Below are positions 50,487 through 62,575 of a stretch of DNA of 64,000 nucleotides, one piece after another. Below the pieces are notes generated by a model. The model saw nothing but the letters and a program-made list of their open reading frames with translations. It made no database searches and was not told the origin of the DNA. The stretch comes from Musa acuminata AAA Group. Taxonomy: Eukaryota; Streptophyta; Magnoliopsida; Zingiberales; Musaceae. How positions within the stretch are numbered: position 1 is the stretch's first letter; each line of letters starts with the position of its first letter. Position numbers and translations under genes: made by a program. The stretch covers positions 310,001 to 374,000 of the forward strand of contig NC_088338.1 in the NCBI RefSeq assembly GCF_036884655.1, given 5' to 3'.

Positions 50487-51446
50487 TTAGAGCTTATTAT
50501 TTAAAGCCCCTTTATACTATTCATAATCTCTTAAAAAATAATAAAAATAATATTTTTTTTATTCACAACCCCTTTAATTCTATTTTTATCATTTTATTTT
50601 TTTTCTTTCCCCTCAATCTTTTCTGTGCACCCTTCACCTGTGGACAATTTACAAATACTTAAAATGCAATTCTTTTGAGTTAATATAATTTTAATAGAAG
50701 ATAATATCTCTTGGGCTACTATGGAATATACATAACTCTAAAAATGTTAAATCATCACAACAAATATTAAAAACTATTTCTCACCTTCTTTTTTTTCTTT
50801 AAGATATTTGGTTCATCTCATTTTATCATTTTTTTATTATTTTATGTCGTTTCCAACTATTAATATATGGATAAGAAGAAGAAGAAAAAAAAAGGGTTTG
50901 CAGTTGAGAAGTGAAAACAATTTATTAAAATTAAATTATGAATCCAGGACATATATGTTTGTTCACAAATGGATATTCAAAGTTATTGACATGAGATTGT
51001 AAATAACAAAAAGGGTTGTAAATTTCAATCTATTATACACTCTTTATTAATTACAAACCCTTTTTCATTTTTTTTATTCTTTTTTATAAATATACATAAA
51101 TATATTATTTATTTTCCTCCTCATCCTCCTTTTCTTCCTCTACTTTACTCCTTTTTTTTTTTTCTTCACCTTCTATTTTTCTTTCTCTTTGGATGATAAT
51201 ATTAAAGGGACAATAAACAAACCGAAAGACATCAAATGATATTATAGTGTAAATCGAGGGACGATAATCAATGATATGGAGCACATGGGAGCGTGATGGT
51301 ACGGTATGTGAGCAAAAAAAAAAAGAAGGTATAAAATCAAAATTAGTAGGGCTGTAAGTAATAAAATATTATTTTATTATTTTTTAAATCATAAATAATA
51401 AGAAGATTGTTAATAACAAAAAGCGACTCTAAATAATAAACTCTAT
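50487..51446. mobile_element. Non-autonomous DNA transposon-like element with long inverted ends
   Basis: The left end (50487-50535) reads TTAGAGCTTATTATTTAAAG and on through CCTTT, TACTATT and AATCTCTT. The right end (51446-51395), read on the minus strand, has TAGAGTTTATTATTTAGAG followed by CGCTTTTTGTTATTAACAATCTTCTT. The two align over about 45 bp with scattered mismatches. The interior of about 0.9 kb has no transposase. Target-site duplication not defined. Confidence 0.45.
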
Positions 51447-51700
51447 GAAAACAATAATTGCCTCTCCAAATTTTTATATAATAGATACATATATTAGAAT
51501 TAAATATTTAATTTTTTTAATGTATCAGTCCCATTATAATCCATGTAATAAATGTTATATATTTCATTTTTAATTACTCCCACCGACAAGTTTAAACATT
51601 TATCAATTATTTGATTTTTATTTTTAAATTTAGGTTTAAAATTAATAAAAACAAATATAAAAATTAACAATATAAGAGAGATAGTTATAAAAACTACAAT

Positions 51701-51702
<2 letters not shown>

Positions 51703-51757
<55 letters not shown>
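51703..51757. repeat. (AT)n(AC)n microsatellite
   Basis: AT run turning into CACACACA at the right end, about 250 bp upstream of the RPL35A start. Confidence 0.95.
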
Positions 51758-51758
<1 letters not shown>

Positions 51759-51787
51759 AAAAATGGGAAATGTACTGCTTACCGAAA

Positions 51788-51943
51788 TGGGCCATAAGGA
51801 GGCCGTCAAAGAGGGAGAAGCGCAGGTCCATCAGGGAATCCCGCATCGCTCAGAGATGCGATCGTGACCGTCCCATTAACTGATCCTACTTCCGTAGCTC
51901 GTCTATTTAAATCACTCCCCTCCCCGTGGAACGACTAGGGTTT
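51788..51943 (+). promoter_or_regulatory. RPL35A promoter: site II, TATA-like box and telo-box
   Basis: TGGGCC at 51788-51793 fits the site II (TGGGCY) motif. TATTTAAA at 51904-51911 is TATA-like. TAGGGTTT at 51936-51943 is a telo-box in reverse orientation. Site II plus telo-box is the usual pairing in plant ribosomal-protein promoters. Confidence 0.6.
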
Positions 51944-52012
51944 CTCGCTGTTTCGTTGGGCCGCTGTCTCTCTCTCGCACCGTCTCTTGTCGAACCACTC
52001 TCGTCGGCGGAA

Positions 52013-52637
52013 ATGGTGAAGGGGCGACAGGGCGAGCGCGTCAGGTCCTATTTGAACCCCTATCCCATACCCTTGCCCTCAATTCATGACCATCCTGTTC
52101 TCTCTATCTTTCCTCAACTTCTTATCATCATTACAATGTATTTGTTCGTTTGATTTCTATTTTAGGTTGTACGTTCGTGGGACAATCCTCGGATACAAGA
52201 GGTAGGTTAAGAGCGTCTTAGGATTTTGTTTAATTTTTCGATTTCTGTAGGCTCTTGTATTTTTTGACGAGGGGTGGATGCATCAGGTCGAAGTCGAACC
52301 AGTACGAGAACACCTCGTTGGTTCAGATCGAGGGTGTGAACACGAAGGAAGAGGTCGCCTGGTACTGCGGCAAGAGGATGGCGTACATATACAAGGCGAA
52401 GACGAAGACCAAGGGGACGCGGTACCGGTGCATATGGGGCAAGGTCTGCCGCCCCCACGGGAACAGTGGAGTGATTCGCGCCAAGTTCAAGTCCAACCTC
52501 CCGCCTAAATCCATGGTCAGGCTGACTTCTCGTATCGATTGTAGCTTTAATGGTCCGAATTTTGCTTACCGTTTGCATTGCTTTTATATTTGTAGGGTGG
52601 AAAGGTCAGGGTTTTCATGTACCCCAGCAACATATGA
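52013..52637 (+). CDS. RPL35A: 60S ribosomal protein L35a (eL33)
   Basis: Large-subunit protein of the cytosolic ribosome. Exons 52013-52044, 52166-52201, 52287-52515, 52596-52637 give 112 residues, the same length as plant RPL35A. The sequence begins [20 protein letters not shown] and continues [20 protein letters not shown], with [33 protein letters not shown] and the ending [13 protein letters not shown], all characteristic of eL33. Introns are short (121, 85 and 80 bp) with GT-AG borders. The promoter has site II, a TATA-like box and a telo-box. A LINE relic starts about 280 bp after the stop. Confidence 0.97.
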
Positions 52638-52915
52638 GGTGAGCTTCTATTGGCATTTGTATTCAAAAATGTAAATTGTAGAATTGTACTTGTTTTTGTT
52701 GAGCATCTTTTCGTCTGCAACTATCTCTGGAAGTCATCTTTTTTACTTATGAGCACAAAACATTAGAAACAGCTTAGTGTTTTAAACAAGTCCTCATGTT
52801 ATACTGCAGCAACTCCCGTAGTGGTTTAGAGATATTTGTTTGTTGACGTAGTATCTTTTACTGTTGGTTTCTTCATGCTTAGAATGAGTTATACATTCTT
52901 AAAAATGTTTATACT

Positions 52916-54840
52916 ACAATAATAATAAAGCTGTAAGTCCCAATTATTTGGAGTCGGCTATATGAATTTTTTGTCGTCATTGAGATCTATATAAAGTTAT
53001 ATGTTCAGTTAAAGTTCATAGTACTTAAATATTTATTTATAATTTTTTAAAAAATATTTTTATTTTTTTTATATCTTCTCGTACCGCTAATAATTAATTG
53101 TTTCATCTCTTTCGGCTATCGCATTCGGAGATCTCAGCACATATCCATACCATCTTAAATAATTTTTTAAATTTTATCTTTTATCGAAGTGATATTTAGT
53201 TATTTATGAATAAAAGTATTTCTTTTCATATCTTTCCTAGTAACTCTACATATTCATCTTAACATTCTCATCTCGACAATACAAATTTTTTATGTATATT
53301 ATTTCTTAACTAGTTCAATACTCAGATCTATGAAGCATTGTTGGTCTTACAACTGTAATATAAAATTTTTCTTTTAATTTCAAAGTTATTCGATGATCAC
53401 ACAAGGTTCTTGGCGCTCTTCGTTATTTTAGCCATCCTAGTTTTACTTTATGAATAATGTCTTCATCGATCTTTCCATTTTGTTAAATAATTGATCCAAG
53501 ATACCTAAAACTTTTATTCAAAGGGACTTCTTGTTCATCCAATTTAATTATATTCTTTTGTTTATTTTTTATATACACTAAAATTATATTTTACAAATTC
53601 AATTTTAGGCCTACTTAGTATCTCATCAACTAAGACAAAATCATCAACAAATTACATATATCAAGGAGGTCTGTCATGTAAGTGGCTAGTAAGTTCATCC
53701 ATTATCAATGTGAAAAGGTAAGGACTTAATGTGGATCCTTGTCCTAATCTTATGCTAATAGGAAACTCATTAGACACACACCTTATGGTTCTAACACTAG
53801 TAGCTACATTATTATATATATATTTAATAATATCAATATAATTAGTCGATATATATTTTTTAAAACCATCATAATAAATTTCTAAGAATTCTATCATAGG
53901 CTTTCTCTAAGTCAATAGAAACTATATGGAAATATTTTTTTCTCCCTATACTTTTTCATTAATTATCTTAATAAATTAAATTGACACTAAAAAGCTTTCT
54001 CTATTCATCAAACATTCTTATGAATCTCATGATTTTATTAAATAAGCTAGTTAACTAAGCTACACCCTTGGCCTATAAACTTTTTGTAGGCCTTAGTTGG
54101 GATACCATCATACCCTCCACTCTTAGCTATTTTCATCTTCTTTAATACATCGTTTACTTCATTGGTTCTAATTTTATGAGTAAATTTATGATTATTAAAT
54201 CTATCACTATTATTTATCATTAAATCTAAGTTTTGTGTGGAATATTCATTAAATAATTTATAAAAATAATTTTTTATCTTTACTTAATCTCGTTATCATT
54301 AACAAGTATTTGTTGATCTTTGTTTTTAATGCATCTAATATTATATAAATCATTACTCTTTATTTTTCTAGTTTTAACAATTTGATATATATTTTTTCAT
54401 AATCTTTAATTTCTAATTTATTATAAAAAGTATCATAAGCATTATATCTTGCCATACTAATAGAATTTTTAGCCACTTTATATCTAAGTTTTCTAGTATA
54501 CTAAGTTTTAAATCCAGTCTATCATTCTCTTTATATTTTTTCCTTATCCATTTAGTCTCTTGTAAGCAAATAATATTTATTTTTCTTCTGATCATAGTAT
54601 CTACTAATTTTAGTACTTTCTTTGAAAGTGTTTCTATATTCCAAGTTGTTGACCTAACCCTTTGTTCTTGGACTAACATCCTTACCCCCATTTGTCCAAA
54701 TTAATGAGAGAACCCTTGCCTATTTGGTACCACATCCGGGCGTTGATGTGATGGGCTGCATATGGACGACCTCCTAGCCCATTGTTTGCAATTTGGGACA
54801 CCTAGGTGATGAATGTGTTTTGCGTCACTTTTGGGTGATG
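52916..54840 (-). mobile_element. Degenerate RTE-type LINE (non-LTR retrotransposon)
   Basis: Minus-strand element with its 3' end near 52916 (an AATAATAA tail and the GTCCCAATTATTTGGAGTCGGC end typical of plant RTE copies). Endonuclease start: TTWNIETLSKKVLKLVDTMI then INIICLQETKW at about 54660-54540. Reverse transcriptase: YIDIIKYIYNNVATSVRT, then ISIRLGQGSTLSPYLFTLIM at about 53830-53690. The F-x-D-D box region is at 53651-53640 and is preceded by two in-frame stops (53652-53654 and 53661-53663). A conserved 5' segment (CKQWARRSSICSPSHQRPDV) lies at about 54790-54730. Many frameshifts; not functional. Confidence 0.85.
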
Positions 54841-56560
54841 ACTTAGATTTATACTGAAATAATTTGCCATCCATATTCATGAGATCTGACATGAAAATTA
54901 TTGGCAATGTTTAAAATAATAAACTGATTAGTGGATTTTCTGTCACTAGCATGTTTGCCACAATCTTTTATATGTGATCGAATGCTTTATCTGAAATCAA
55001 AAATCAAAATTTGTTTTATAATTGGAGGTTAACCAAAGAACATGTTTGCTTTCCTTATGTGACATGTATTATTTAAGTGGAAAGATGATAAGTTGGCCAG
55101 ACTGGTGATTGATTGAAATTTGGACAAACTGCCGGTGTTGGTACCTAAATGTTGTTGACACATACCTTCAGCTGGTTTTTTTTGGTTCAAGTTGGAAAAT
55201 GACAATGATTTCTTCTTCATTCCGCTTCTTACATCATATACTGCTCGCATGAGGAGGATACATGGGCTATGAACATAGTTACCACATCACTCCCCTCTTG
55301 GAACGTTCCAAGTATAATTTATGATTAAAAAATGTTCCTCAGTTACCTAGAGTTATATGAATTAACTGAAATCGATACTTTGAATGTCCATTCAAGAATC
55401 CATCCAAAAAGCTCAAAGTACTAGGAGCATTAAGCAAATTGATGATGTCTCGTGTCATGATTTCACTTCCATGTCTTCTTCTACTATTGAATTTGGTCTA
55501 GTGAAATACATATCTATTTGACATATTAGGACCAGCTTGTATGATTTAATGTATGTCATGGCATGACTTAAAAATGGACCAACTAACCTAGCTGTGAGTA
55601 ATTTGATGCAAGCCATGACCTTTTTTTCCCTGAGATGCAAGCCATGACTTACAAAGTAATACTACTCTTATGAGCCAGTAACCAGGCTATATGGCATACC
55701 TCATGTTCAAACTTATGATGACCAGGAATATTCCATGTTTCAAACTTAGAATGTTCCATGTTTCAGTATTATGGTTGTTAATATTGGTGCTGATCAGGAA
55801 TATATTTCTTCAAATTTGTCAGAAAATCATTAAAATTAAGTGCTCAACGATATTGCTCTGTAAATATCGAATATTAATCTTGAACCGTAGGTAGATAGTT
55901 ACCACAAAATAAAATTATTACAGTGGATTTTCTTGTGAAGTTCTGAAGTTTTCACCAAAAGCTAGCATATATTATTCCTTGATGAACTATCATATATATT
56001 TTTTCAATGGAACTTTCTTTTGCATGTCATGCATGTGTGCTCCTAATCATGCATAAAACAAAATTATCAAAATAAAAGATACCTGTGAAAAACCTAAGTT
56101 CAGGATACAAGATTTGCTGAAAGTTATTATTCATGCACAAGGTAACATGGGTGCAGGAATGTACAGATGTGTCTGTTATGGAAATGTTGAAAGTATCATT
56201 GTAGAGTTTTATCATTTATGCTCATTTTGAAACTTGAGTTAAAAATGATGACACCTGCTTTTGTCTTGATTAGGTGAATTGGTGCAATAGAGCAGATGTT
56301 TTCTGGCAGCTGTAGCTCGGATTTTTTAGTGGGACCGGAGGAAAAAGCGAATTCCAAGTTGGTGTTGCAGTTATTTAAGTTTTGATTATTTTCTATTTAT
56401 GTGTTCTTTCTTGTCGGGGAACTTGAACATTATTTACTATTTGAAAATTCTATTTTCCAAATATGGATGATGACTTTATAAATCTCTTGAATGACGTTGT
56501 CAAGAATAGCTAGCATTAGCTAATTGCAAAAGAAGTTATTTATTCCTTTTTCTCATTGTT
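54841..56560. other. Intergenic, nothing recognised
   Basis: About 1.7 kb of AT-rich sequence without a recognisable ORF, RNA gene or strong repeat. The short words CATGACTTA/CCATGACTT and TCCATGTTTCA recur locally. Confidence 0.4.
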
Positions 56561-57850
56561 TACATAAACTAAAGTCATCAGCCCGATTTAGAAAACTTTA
56601 ATGATTTTAAAAAGTTTGATTCGATGAAACCGTATCGGAATTGATATCGAAAGTTTGTTTTACCTGAAGTAAATTGAATAAGTAATTAAAAATAGAGAAT
56701 TATAATAATGTGGTTTGGTCGTCGTTACTTATATTCATTTTCGATTCCTTCTCTGTTGAGGTCATTAATGTCCTCTTACAATGCTTTCTTCTTTTTTGGG
56801 GTTTGAGATAATCTTTATAAGCCTCATATCTCTTTTTGAATGATTACAAAACTAGAAAGGGAGAATGAGGATATTTAGCAATTTTACAATTTAAATTTTT
56901 AAGATTTTTGTTTACATTTTTGTGTATTTTCATGCCGGAAAGAGCGAGGTATTTATAAGCTCCAATGGTTTAAAAAATAGAGTGAAAAATGTCTTATCCC
57001 GGGTTTTTGGGTATTGGCGGTACCATTGTCATTATTAGGTGGTACCATCACTTGTAGATTGATACTAGATGGTACTATCGCTCAATCTGGGGGATACTAT
57101 CGTCTGACATAACTTTGGAGATCGGACTCTAGCGGTACCACTGCTTGATAGGGTGGTACCATCTCTTGACAACAATAACTATCGACGGTACTATCGCCCA
57201 TACCACCTGGGAGGTCGAGCCTCAAGCGGTGCCATCGCCAGCCTTAACAGTGCCATTGTCTAACATGGCTCCACATGGCTGAATGGGCCATCCAATCGGT
57301 CCAATTCAACCTTGTTAAAGGCTCAATTGGTCCCTTTGAGTTAGTTGGATTTCTCCCAAAACTAACTCAAATTAAAGTCCTAACTACGATAGTTAAGGCT
57401 AAAACAATTACTCTACTTGTAATCTAAGTTGTCTTATACGTCAATGGTTTAACCAAACTCTCGGTGAACTTTCGGCGATCTCTCGACGATTTTCCGACGA
57501 GCATTCGGCGAACTCTCGGTGAACCTCCAGTGAGCTTTCGGCGAACTCATAGCGAACCTCCGACGAGCTTTCGGTGAACTTCCGACGAGCTTTCAACGAA
57601 CTCCTGACGAACCTCCGACGAGCTTTTTCTGCATCGATTGATCTTTTGGTGTATCCCCCGATTCATTCAACCCGATGCCTGATCATTGAACTCCGGCCCA
57701 ACTTCGATTCTTCTTTAATCGTTTTATCTTTCTCATATCATAGTTAGTCATGTATTATTTATCTCAACATATAGATTAGACTATTAATTTATCGATAGAT
57801 GTTATCATAGATTCAAAAATTATATATAGAAGGCAGGTGAGTGCTAATCA
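56561..57850. mobile_element. LTR-retrotransposon-like fragment with internal short repeats
   Basis: 57010-57265 holds degenerate repeats of GGTACCATCGCC-like words. 57454-57625 holds units of about 20-27 bp built from CGACGAGCTTTCGG and TGAACCTCC. These are followed by a leader-like pyrimidine-rich segment. Such GGTACC and CGACGAGCTTTCGG repeats are what I associate with LTRs of large monocot retroelements. No polyprotein motif was found, so this may be a solo or truncated LTR. Confidence 0.45.
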
Positions 57851-57957
57851 AACACCAGAACCAATGGGTGGCTCGAGTTACACACGTCAGAACAGGAGTG
57901 GGCAAGCCTGACGTCGCACTGTTTCTGGTGCGTCCAAAGTCATCCTTTTTCTGTGGT

Positions 57958-57989
<32 letters not shown>
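57958..57989. repeat. (CT)n microsatellite
   Basis: CT dinucleotide run. Adjacent open frames on both strands are Arg/Glu or Ser/Leu repeats from the same run and not genes. Confidence 0.95.
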
Positions 57990-57991
<2 letters not shown>

Positions 57992-59290
57992 ATGAATGAA
58001 AGGAGGAGAAGAAGGGATGGCAGCAAGATCGGGTCGGTGTGGATGATACGCTCGATTCGACTCCGTTTTGGGCATTTGGTTTCGAGGGCAACTCCCTCTG
58101 TGACAGGAAGCGAAAGGACGGGCGCTGTACTTTTCTAGTCGCCGGGGAGATCGCATCATGTTGAATGCGAGAGAGCAACGTCACATGGTGCTGACACGAC
58201 AATGACACGGTGCCAACTAATTTTTTGGTGATCCTCGTCGACCGACCTGAGGAAGCCATCGGCGATAGTTTCTTGTTATATCGATAGACACAAAGCGTAT
58301 CGTCAAATTTGACATGGACAGGAAGAAAAATATGAGCCGATGCATGATAACTATTTATTGGCATTACAAAATCGAGTGAATCGATTCTGGGTTTGACAAT
58401 TAAGTACTTGACTTAACAATTAAGTATTTTACGACTCATTTTTTATTGGAAAGTCACGACTACATGTAGAACTCTTGTTCTCTAGGACAACTTCACTTTG
58501 GATCTTACTAAATTATATATCGAAAGGACTGAATCGGAATATGATCTTCTATTGCCATCTCAGTAATTACCAAAATTTATATTTTCTTTTTTACTCTTTG
58601 ATTTCTCCTTCATTAAAACTTGGTATGGTATGACTTTTCAGTAGCCCTTTATGATTTTGCATGCAATAGAGTATGTCAATTATTGCTTTGACATTATTAC
58701 ACACTGCATTTGTTTCGATGAAACCTTCCTTTCCATCTCATTAAATTCCTTGGATGTGATTTCAACAGCACACGACTTTGCCATAGAACATAATTCAACG
58801 AAGTAAAATACACAAACAAAAAACTAATTCGCATGCCTAACAAAATTAGTTTGCTCCTTCATAGGGAAATGTTCCCTACCCCAATTTCATGCTATGTCTC
58901 TATTAATGTTATTGTATTCAAATTACTATTATTCTCTATCCTTTTTTACTTTCTTTTTGTCTATTCATCCCGTTTTATATCCTTATTTCAAAGGAATAAA
59001 ACAATCGATTACAACTTATGTGCTAATAATCGATTACCCATCGCATCCACCATATATCAACTGAATACTACAAATTTCCGGTCCTCTTTATTTTCCTTTT
59101 ATATTTTTATAAATTATATGTGCTAACACATGGATTAACTTGCAAATAAATATTTTTATCTATTGTTTATTGTTATTGTCGTTCGTTTTATGATCTTCTT
59201 CGCGTTATATATATTTTTATTTTTATAAATTACATATGCAAATCTTATTATTATTAAGACCAAGTTTGATGATGGTGATACAACAGGGTC
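57990..59290. other. Intergenic, nothing recognised
   Basis: The left part (to about 58260) is GC-richer. The rest is AT-rich. No ORF with family resemblance. Confidence 0.4.
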
Positions 59291-59610
59291 AGAGTCAAAA
59301 TGGCTATTTTGTGGACCCCACACTTAGCGATCGGCTCCCTGAGAAATCAAAGTCAGACTCAGAGTCATGGCTGTTTTGTAGCCCCCGCTGATAAAGAAAA
59401 AAAAAAAAGTCAGCGGTTGGCTTCGATTTCTCATGAGACATCATAGTCAAAGAGTCAAAATGGCTATTTTGTGGACCCCGCAGATTAAAAAAAGGTCAGC
59501 GATCGGCTTCGATTTCTCACTAGACATCAGAGTAAAAGAGTCAAAATGACTATTTTGTGGACCCCACAGATACAATAAAAAGTCAGAGGTCGGCGCCCAC
59601 ATCTCACGGG
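59291..59610. repeat. Tandem repeat, four units of about 70-90 bp
   Basis: Units start at 59292, 59362, 59452 and 59538 with GAGTCAAAATGGCTATTTTG or a variant, followed by TGGACCCC, an A-rich spacer, then GTCAGCGATCGGCTTCG and ATTTCTCAC. Unit 2 is the most diverged. No coding potential. Confidence 0.85.
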
Positions 59611-60004
59611 ACACGGAGGGGAAGTCACAAAGGTGATGGGCCCCATCGACCGGATCCATGTACGACTTTGGAGTAGAAGCTTCATGGCGGCCATCCTATT
59701 TCTCCAAACCATCCTTAGAAGTCTGAAAGCAACGCAAAAAAAGAAGGAAAAAGAAAGAGAAGAAGAACAAATGTCAATCTCGGTCAACATCCAATTGCAT
59801 TCAAAATGTCAACGGAAGCGAGCCCAAAGCCGGGCTTCCTTCACATTAGTTCTTAGAGCTACACTTGATCGAGGAATAAAACCGAAGACAGAAAAACATG
59901 TTAATTTGGCTCGGACAACAACTCGACTACGACTAGTTTAATTAATTAGAATCACAAGAGGCAAAGGATAAGCACCTGTGGATCCTTTTTCCATTCAGAT
60001 TGAG

Positions 60005-60166
60005 ATGGAAGAAGAGAGGAAAATCCATGCTTTTATGGCCAGAGAAGTCTCGTGGCTGTGGTTCTTCCTTCATATCACTTGCATCTTGTCAACCTTTTTG
60101 TCTCTGCACTGCAAAAGCCACCAAGAATCTTCCTCGTGTCCATCAATTCTCTTACTTCATACCTGA
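60005..60166 (+). CDS. Small ORF, 53 residues, hydrophobic centre (doubtful)
   Basis: Starts at ATG 60005. The sequence is acidic-basic at first (MEEERKIHAFMAREVS), then hydrophobic (WLWFFLHITCILSTFLSLHC), then Ser-rich. It could be a signal-anchor peptide or a first exon of a longer gene, but no homologous family was recognised and no downstream exon was found. Coding status is uncertain. Confidence 0.15.
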   Translation: MEEERKIHAFMAREVSWLWFFLHITCILSTFLSLHCKSHQESSSCPSILLLHT

Positions 60167-60452
60167 AATGGCACACTGATGCTTATCAAGGACACGGCAT
60201 AAGCTGCAAAATTTGATGCTTTTGACTGATGAACTACTGATCTTGCAAGCTTGTTGGTCTATGGAAGAAGAATGTGTTTCAGCATTGCTCGAATGATGAG
60301 CTGCAGATGACCCATTCCTTTTCATAACAATGGAGATGGGTATCACCTGTTGAGGTTAACAATCTTAGCATCCTAGAGTGTGGTAGTACTCGATGAGAAT
60401 GTTCTTTCGAGCAGTGCTTCCTTTGGACAAATCATTCGTGGTATTCTAATGG

Positions 60453-60491
60453 AGTGCTATGTATAAAGATCAAATCTTTATACATAGCACT
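60453..60491. repeat. Perfect 18-bp inverted repeat, 3-nt loop
   Basis: AGTGCTATGTATAAAGAT (60453-60470), spacer CAA, then its exact reverse complement (60474-60491). In RNA the stem could extend by two G-U pairs. No neighbouring gene explains it. Confidence 0.95.
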
Positions 60492-62254
60492 TTAACAGTG
60501 ATTCATGAGGTCCTATATTCGACCATTTAATCCTACAATTTCCTCAACAAGAAATGACTCGAGACAGATCACAGCATTGTCATGAAGATGAGGGATGATA
60601 ACTGGTTGAACAGAGACTCTACTCAGCTTAGCAGATGAACCATGAAGTCTAAGATGATAAATGAGGAGTTGGGTAGCAGATGGAGAGTTAATAGAAGGAT
60701 GCTGCAAATATTCTATGGAACAATATAGCCAAACAAATGTGTTGTTTCTTTCCTCGTAAATGCAGCACAATCTACAACCTATTTAGTGATTTTGGTTTGT
60801 GATGTTAGCAGACTACCAAGTCAAAAGTCACAAGAAGTAGCAATGTGTTCATAAAGCCATACCATGCTTGACCATTTCTTTGAAAACCTTACCACACACT
60901 TGTTGCCAGTTGGCAATATTCTTGACCAAACCTATTAAATGACCAAATGTACTGCCAAGGACTAGTCTTCTATCAATAATATTTTCTTGATGAAACCTAA
61001 TACCCATGACTACCATTGACATTCTTATTTCTGGAAGAAATGCTTAAACAGTTTGGTGTACTCACTTATTCTTGAAGAAAGAAAGAAAGCAGAGTAAATT
61101 ATGTTGAGAGTATCAAAGCAGAGGCAGCAAAGTTCAAAAGAATGTACACCCTAACAAAGTCAGTAACTGATAATTTCCTAACAATGTAACTTGTTGTCAT
61201 CAATAAATTATTTTGCTGTGTAAATGATTAAGAACAGGTCTTCTATGCCAAGCAAAGAGAAATAAATCATTGAGAATTATATGGAGTGCAAGTGTTATTT
61301 GGAAAGTAATATATATATTATATATGGAGATGCTATATCAGAGAAGATAAGATTGGGGTCTTATCTAATTATGGTGGCACCCCCATACATGTGTCCTCTT
61401 TCTGTTCAGTAGTACTTATGGCTTCAGACTCTCAAACCAGGTCCCTGTCAAAGACCCACAACTCAATACCCTTCAAAAGGTGCCAAGTGTCTGTCATGTA
61501 CTTGTAATTTAGTTTGCTACTTCAACAACTATAAGAACTGACTTGATGTGGGAATGGCTTGACCTCTCTCCTCTCTATCTGTAGAGATAATAAGATGTAC
61601 TCTAATCATCTTTGTCCACAGATCCTGGACTCTTTGCAAAACTAGCACAATGACATCTCCCATCCCACCACTACTTCTGTTGCTTCTTTAAAGTGACTCA
61701 CAAGCAAATGTACACCAACACTGCATATAACCAAAGCTTTGTCTTTGCACACCTTATATTTTGCAAAACCCCAATAATGCAGCTCTCTTCATTCTCAAAC
61801 ACATGCTTTCTCTCTGTATTTCTCTATATGGGTAACATTTACAAGCTTAAGAGCCAGCTAAATCTAATATTAGATTCATAATTTAGAGAAATCAAGAGTG
61901 GTCTCTTGATAGAATAATGCTTCAGAGATGCTTCTTCCCTTCTCTCATCCATCAAAGTTCATTCTAATGGGATCACCCAGTGGAGCCTAAGCTACACAAT
62001 TTAAAGCATGACAACATGAACAGCTGGGCTTATAAATGCCAAAAGTTGGCTTTTGGCCTCCAATGCTCCTCCTGTAGGACACAAAGGGTAAAGCTTTGAG
62101 TGGGTCTTGTTCTCACATAAGATTGTCCCACTGTGGGACCCAGGTGAGCCTCCAATCCAATCATCCTCTGTTCCCAAAGGGAAGCAGACCTTCTTCTCCA
62201 TTATCTCCCCAGAAGCAGCAGAGAATTAGGAGCAACAATTGAGAGCTCTCTGCC
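60492..62254. other. Upstream region of the ERF gene
   Basis: No gene supported. A minus-strand open frame at 60513-60770 is not recognised. The right-hand kilobase is presumably promoter of the AP2/ERF gene. Confidence 0.45.
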
Positions 62255-62262
62255 TATAAATA
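62255..62262 (+). promoter_or_regulatory. TATA box of the ERF gene
   Basis: TATAAATA, about 320 bases upstream of the start codon, followed by a CT-rich leader (62310-62356) typical of plant transcription start regions. Confidence 0.65.
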
Positions 62263-62575
62263 CCCACCTCCTGTTCTTCCCACACCAGCATCCACAGCAT
62301 CATAAATCTCCTCTCTTCTTTTGTTCCCTTCTCCTCTCTTTCCCTCTCTCTCTCTTCCTCATCTGCTACAGAATCCCACAGTAGTCTAATCCCCCTGTTT
62401 CATCACCATTCCAACTCCACAAGTCCACAGTGCTCCAATTCCCCTGTTTCTTCCGTATTGCAACTCCACTTGCATTCTCTTAGGTCTAATTTCATATCAT
62501 TTCCCACAATTCTTGGAAGAAGAAGAAGAAAAGCCACTTACTTGGAGACTGGGGAGACGAAGAAACCCTGGAATC

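Larger units (their letters stand above)
48752..52012. other. Intergenic between ICDH and RPL35A, repeats only
   Basis: Divergent promoters at each end. Between them are a (TTTA)n run near 49346-49370, a compound TA/TATG tract (50145-50391), an inverted-repeat element (50487-51446) and a TA tract (51703-51757). The stretch 49380-49760 is less AT-rich but has no recognisable ORF. Confidence 0.55.

Noticed and set aside
57813..58364. 183-codon minus-strand open frame across a CT run
   Set aside because: Arg/Glu repeat from the microsatellite; start and surroundings do not resemble a gene.
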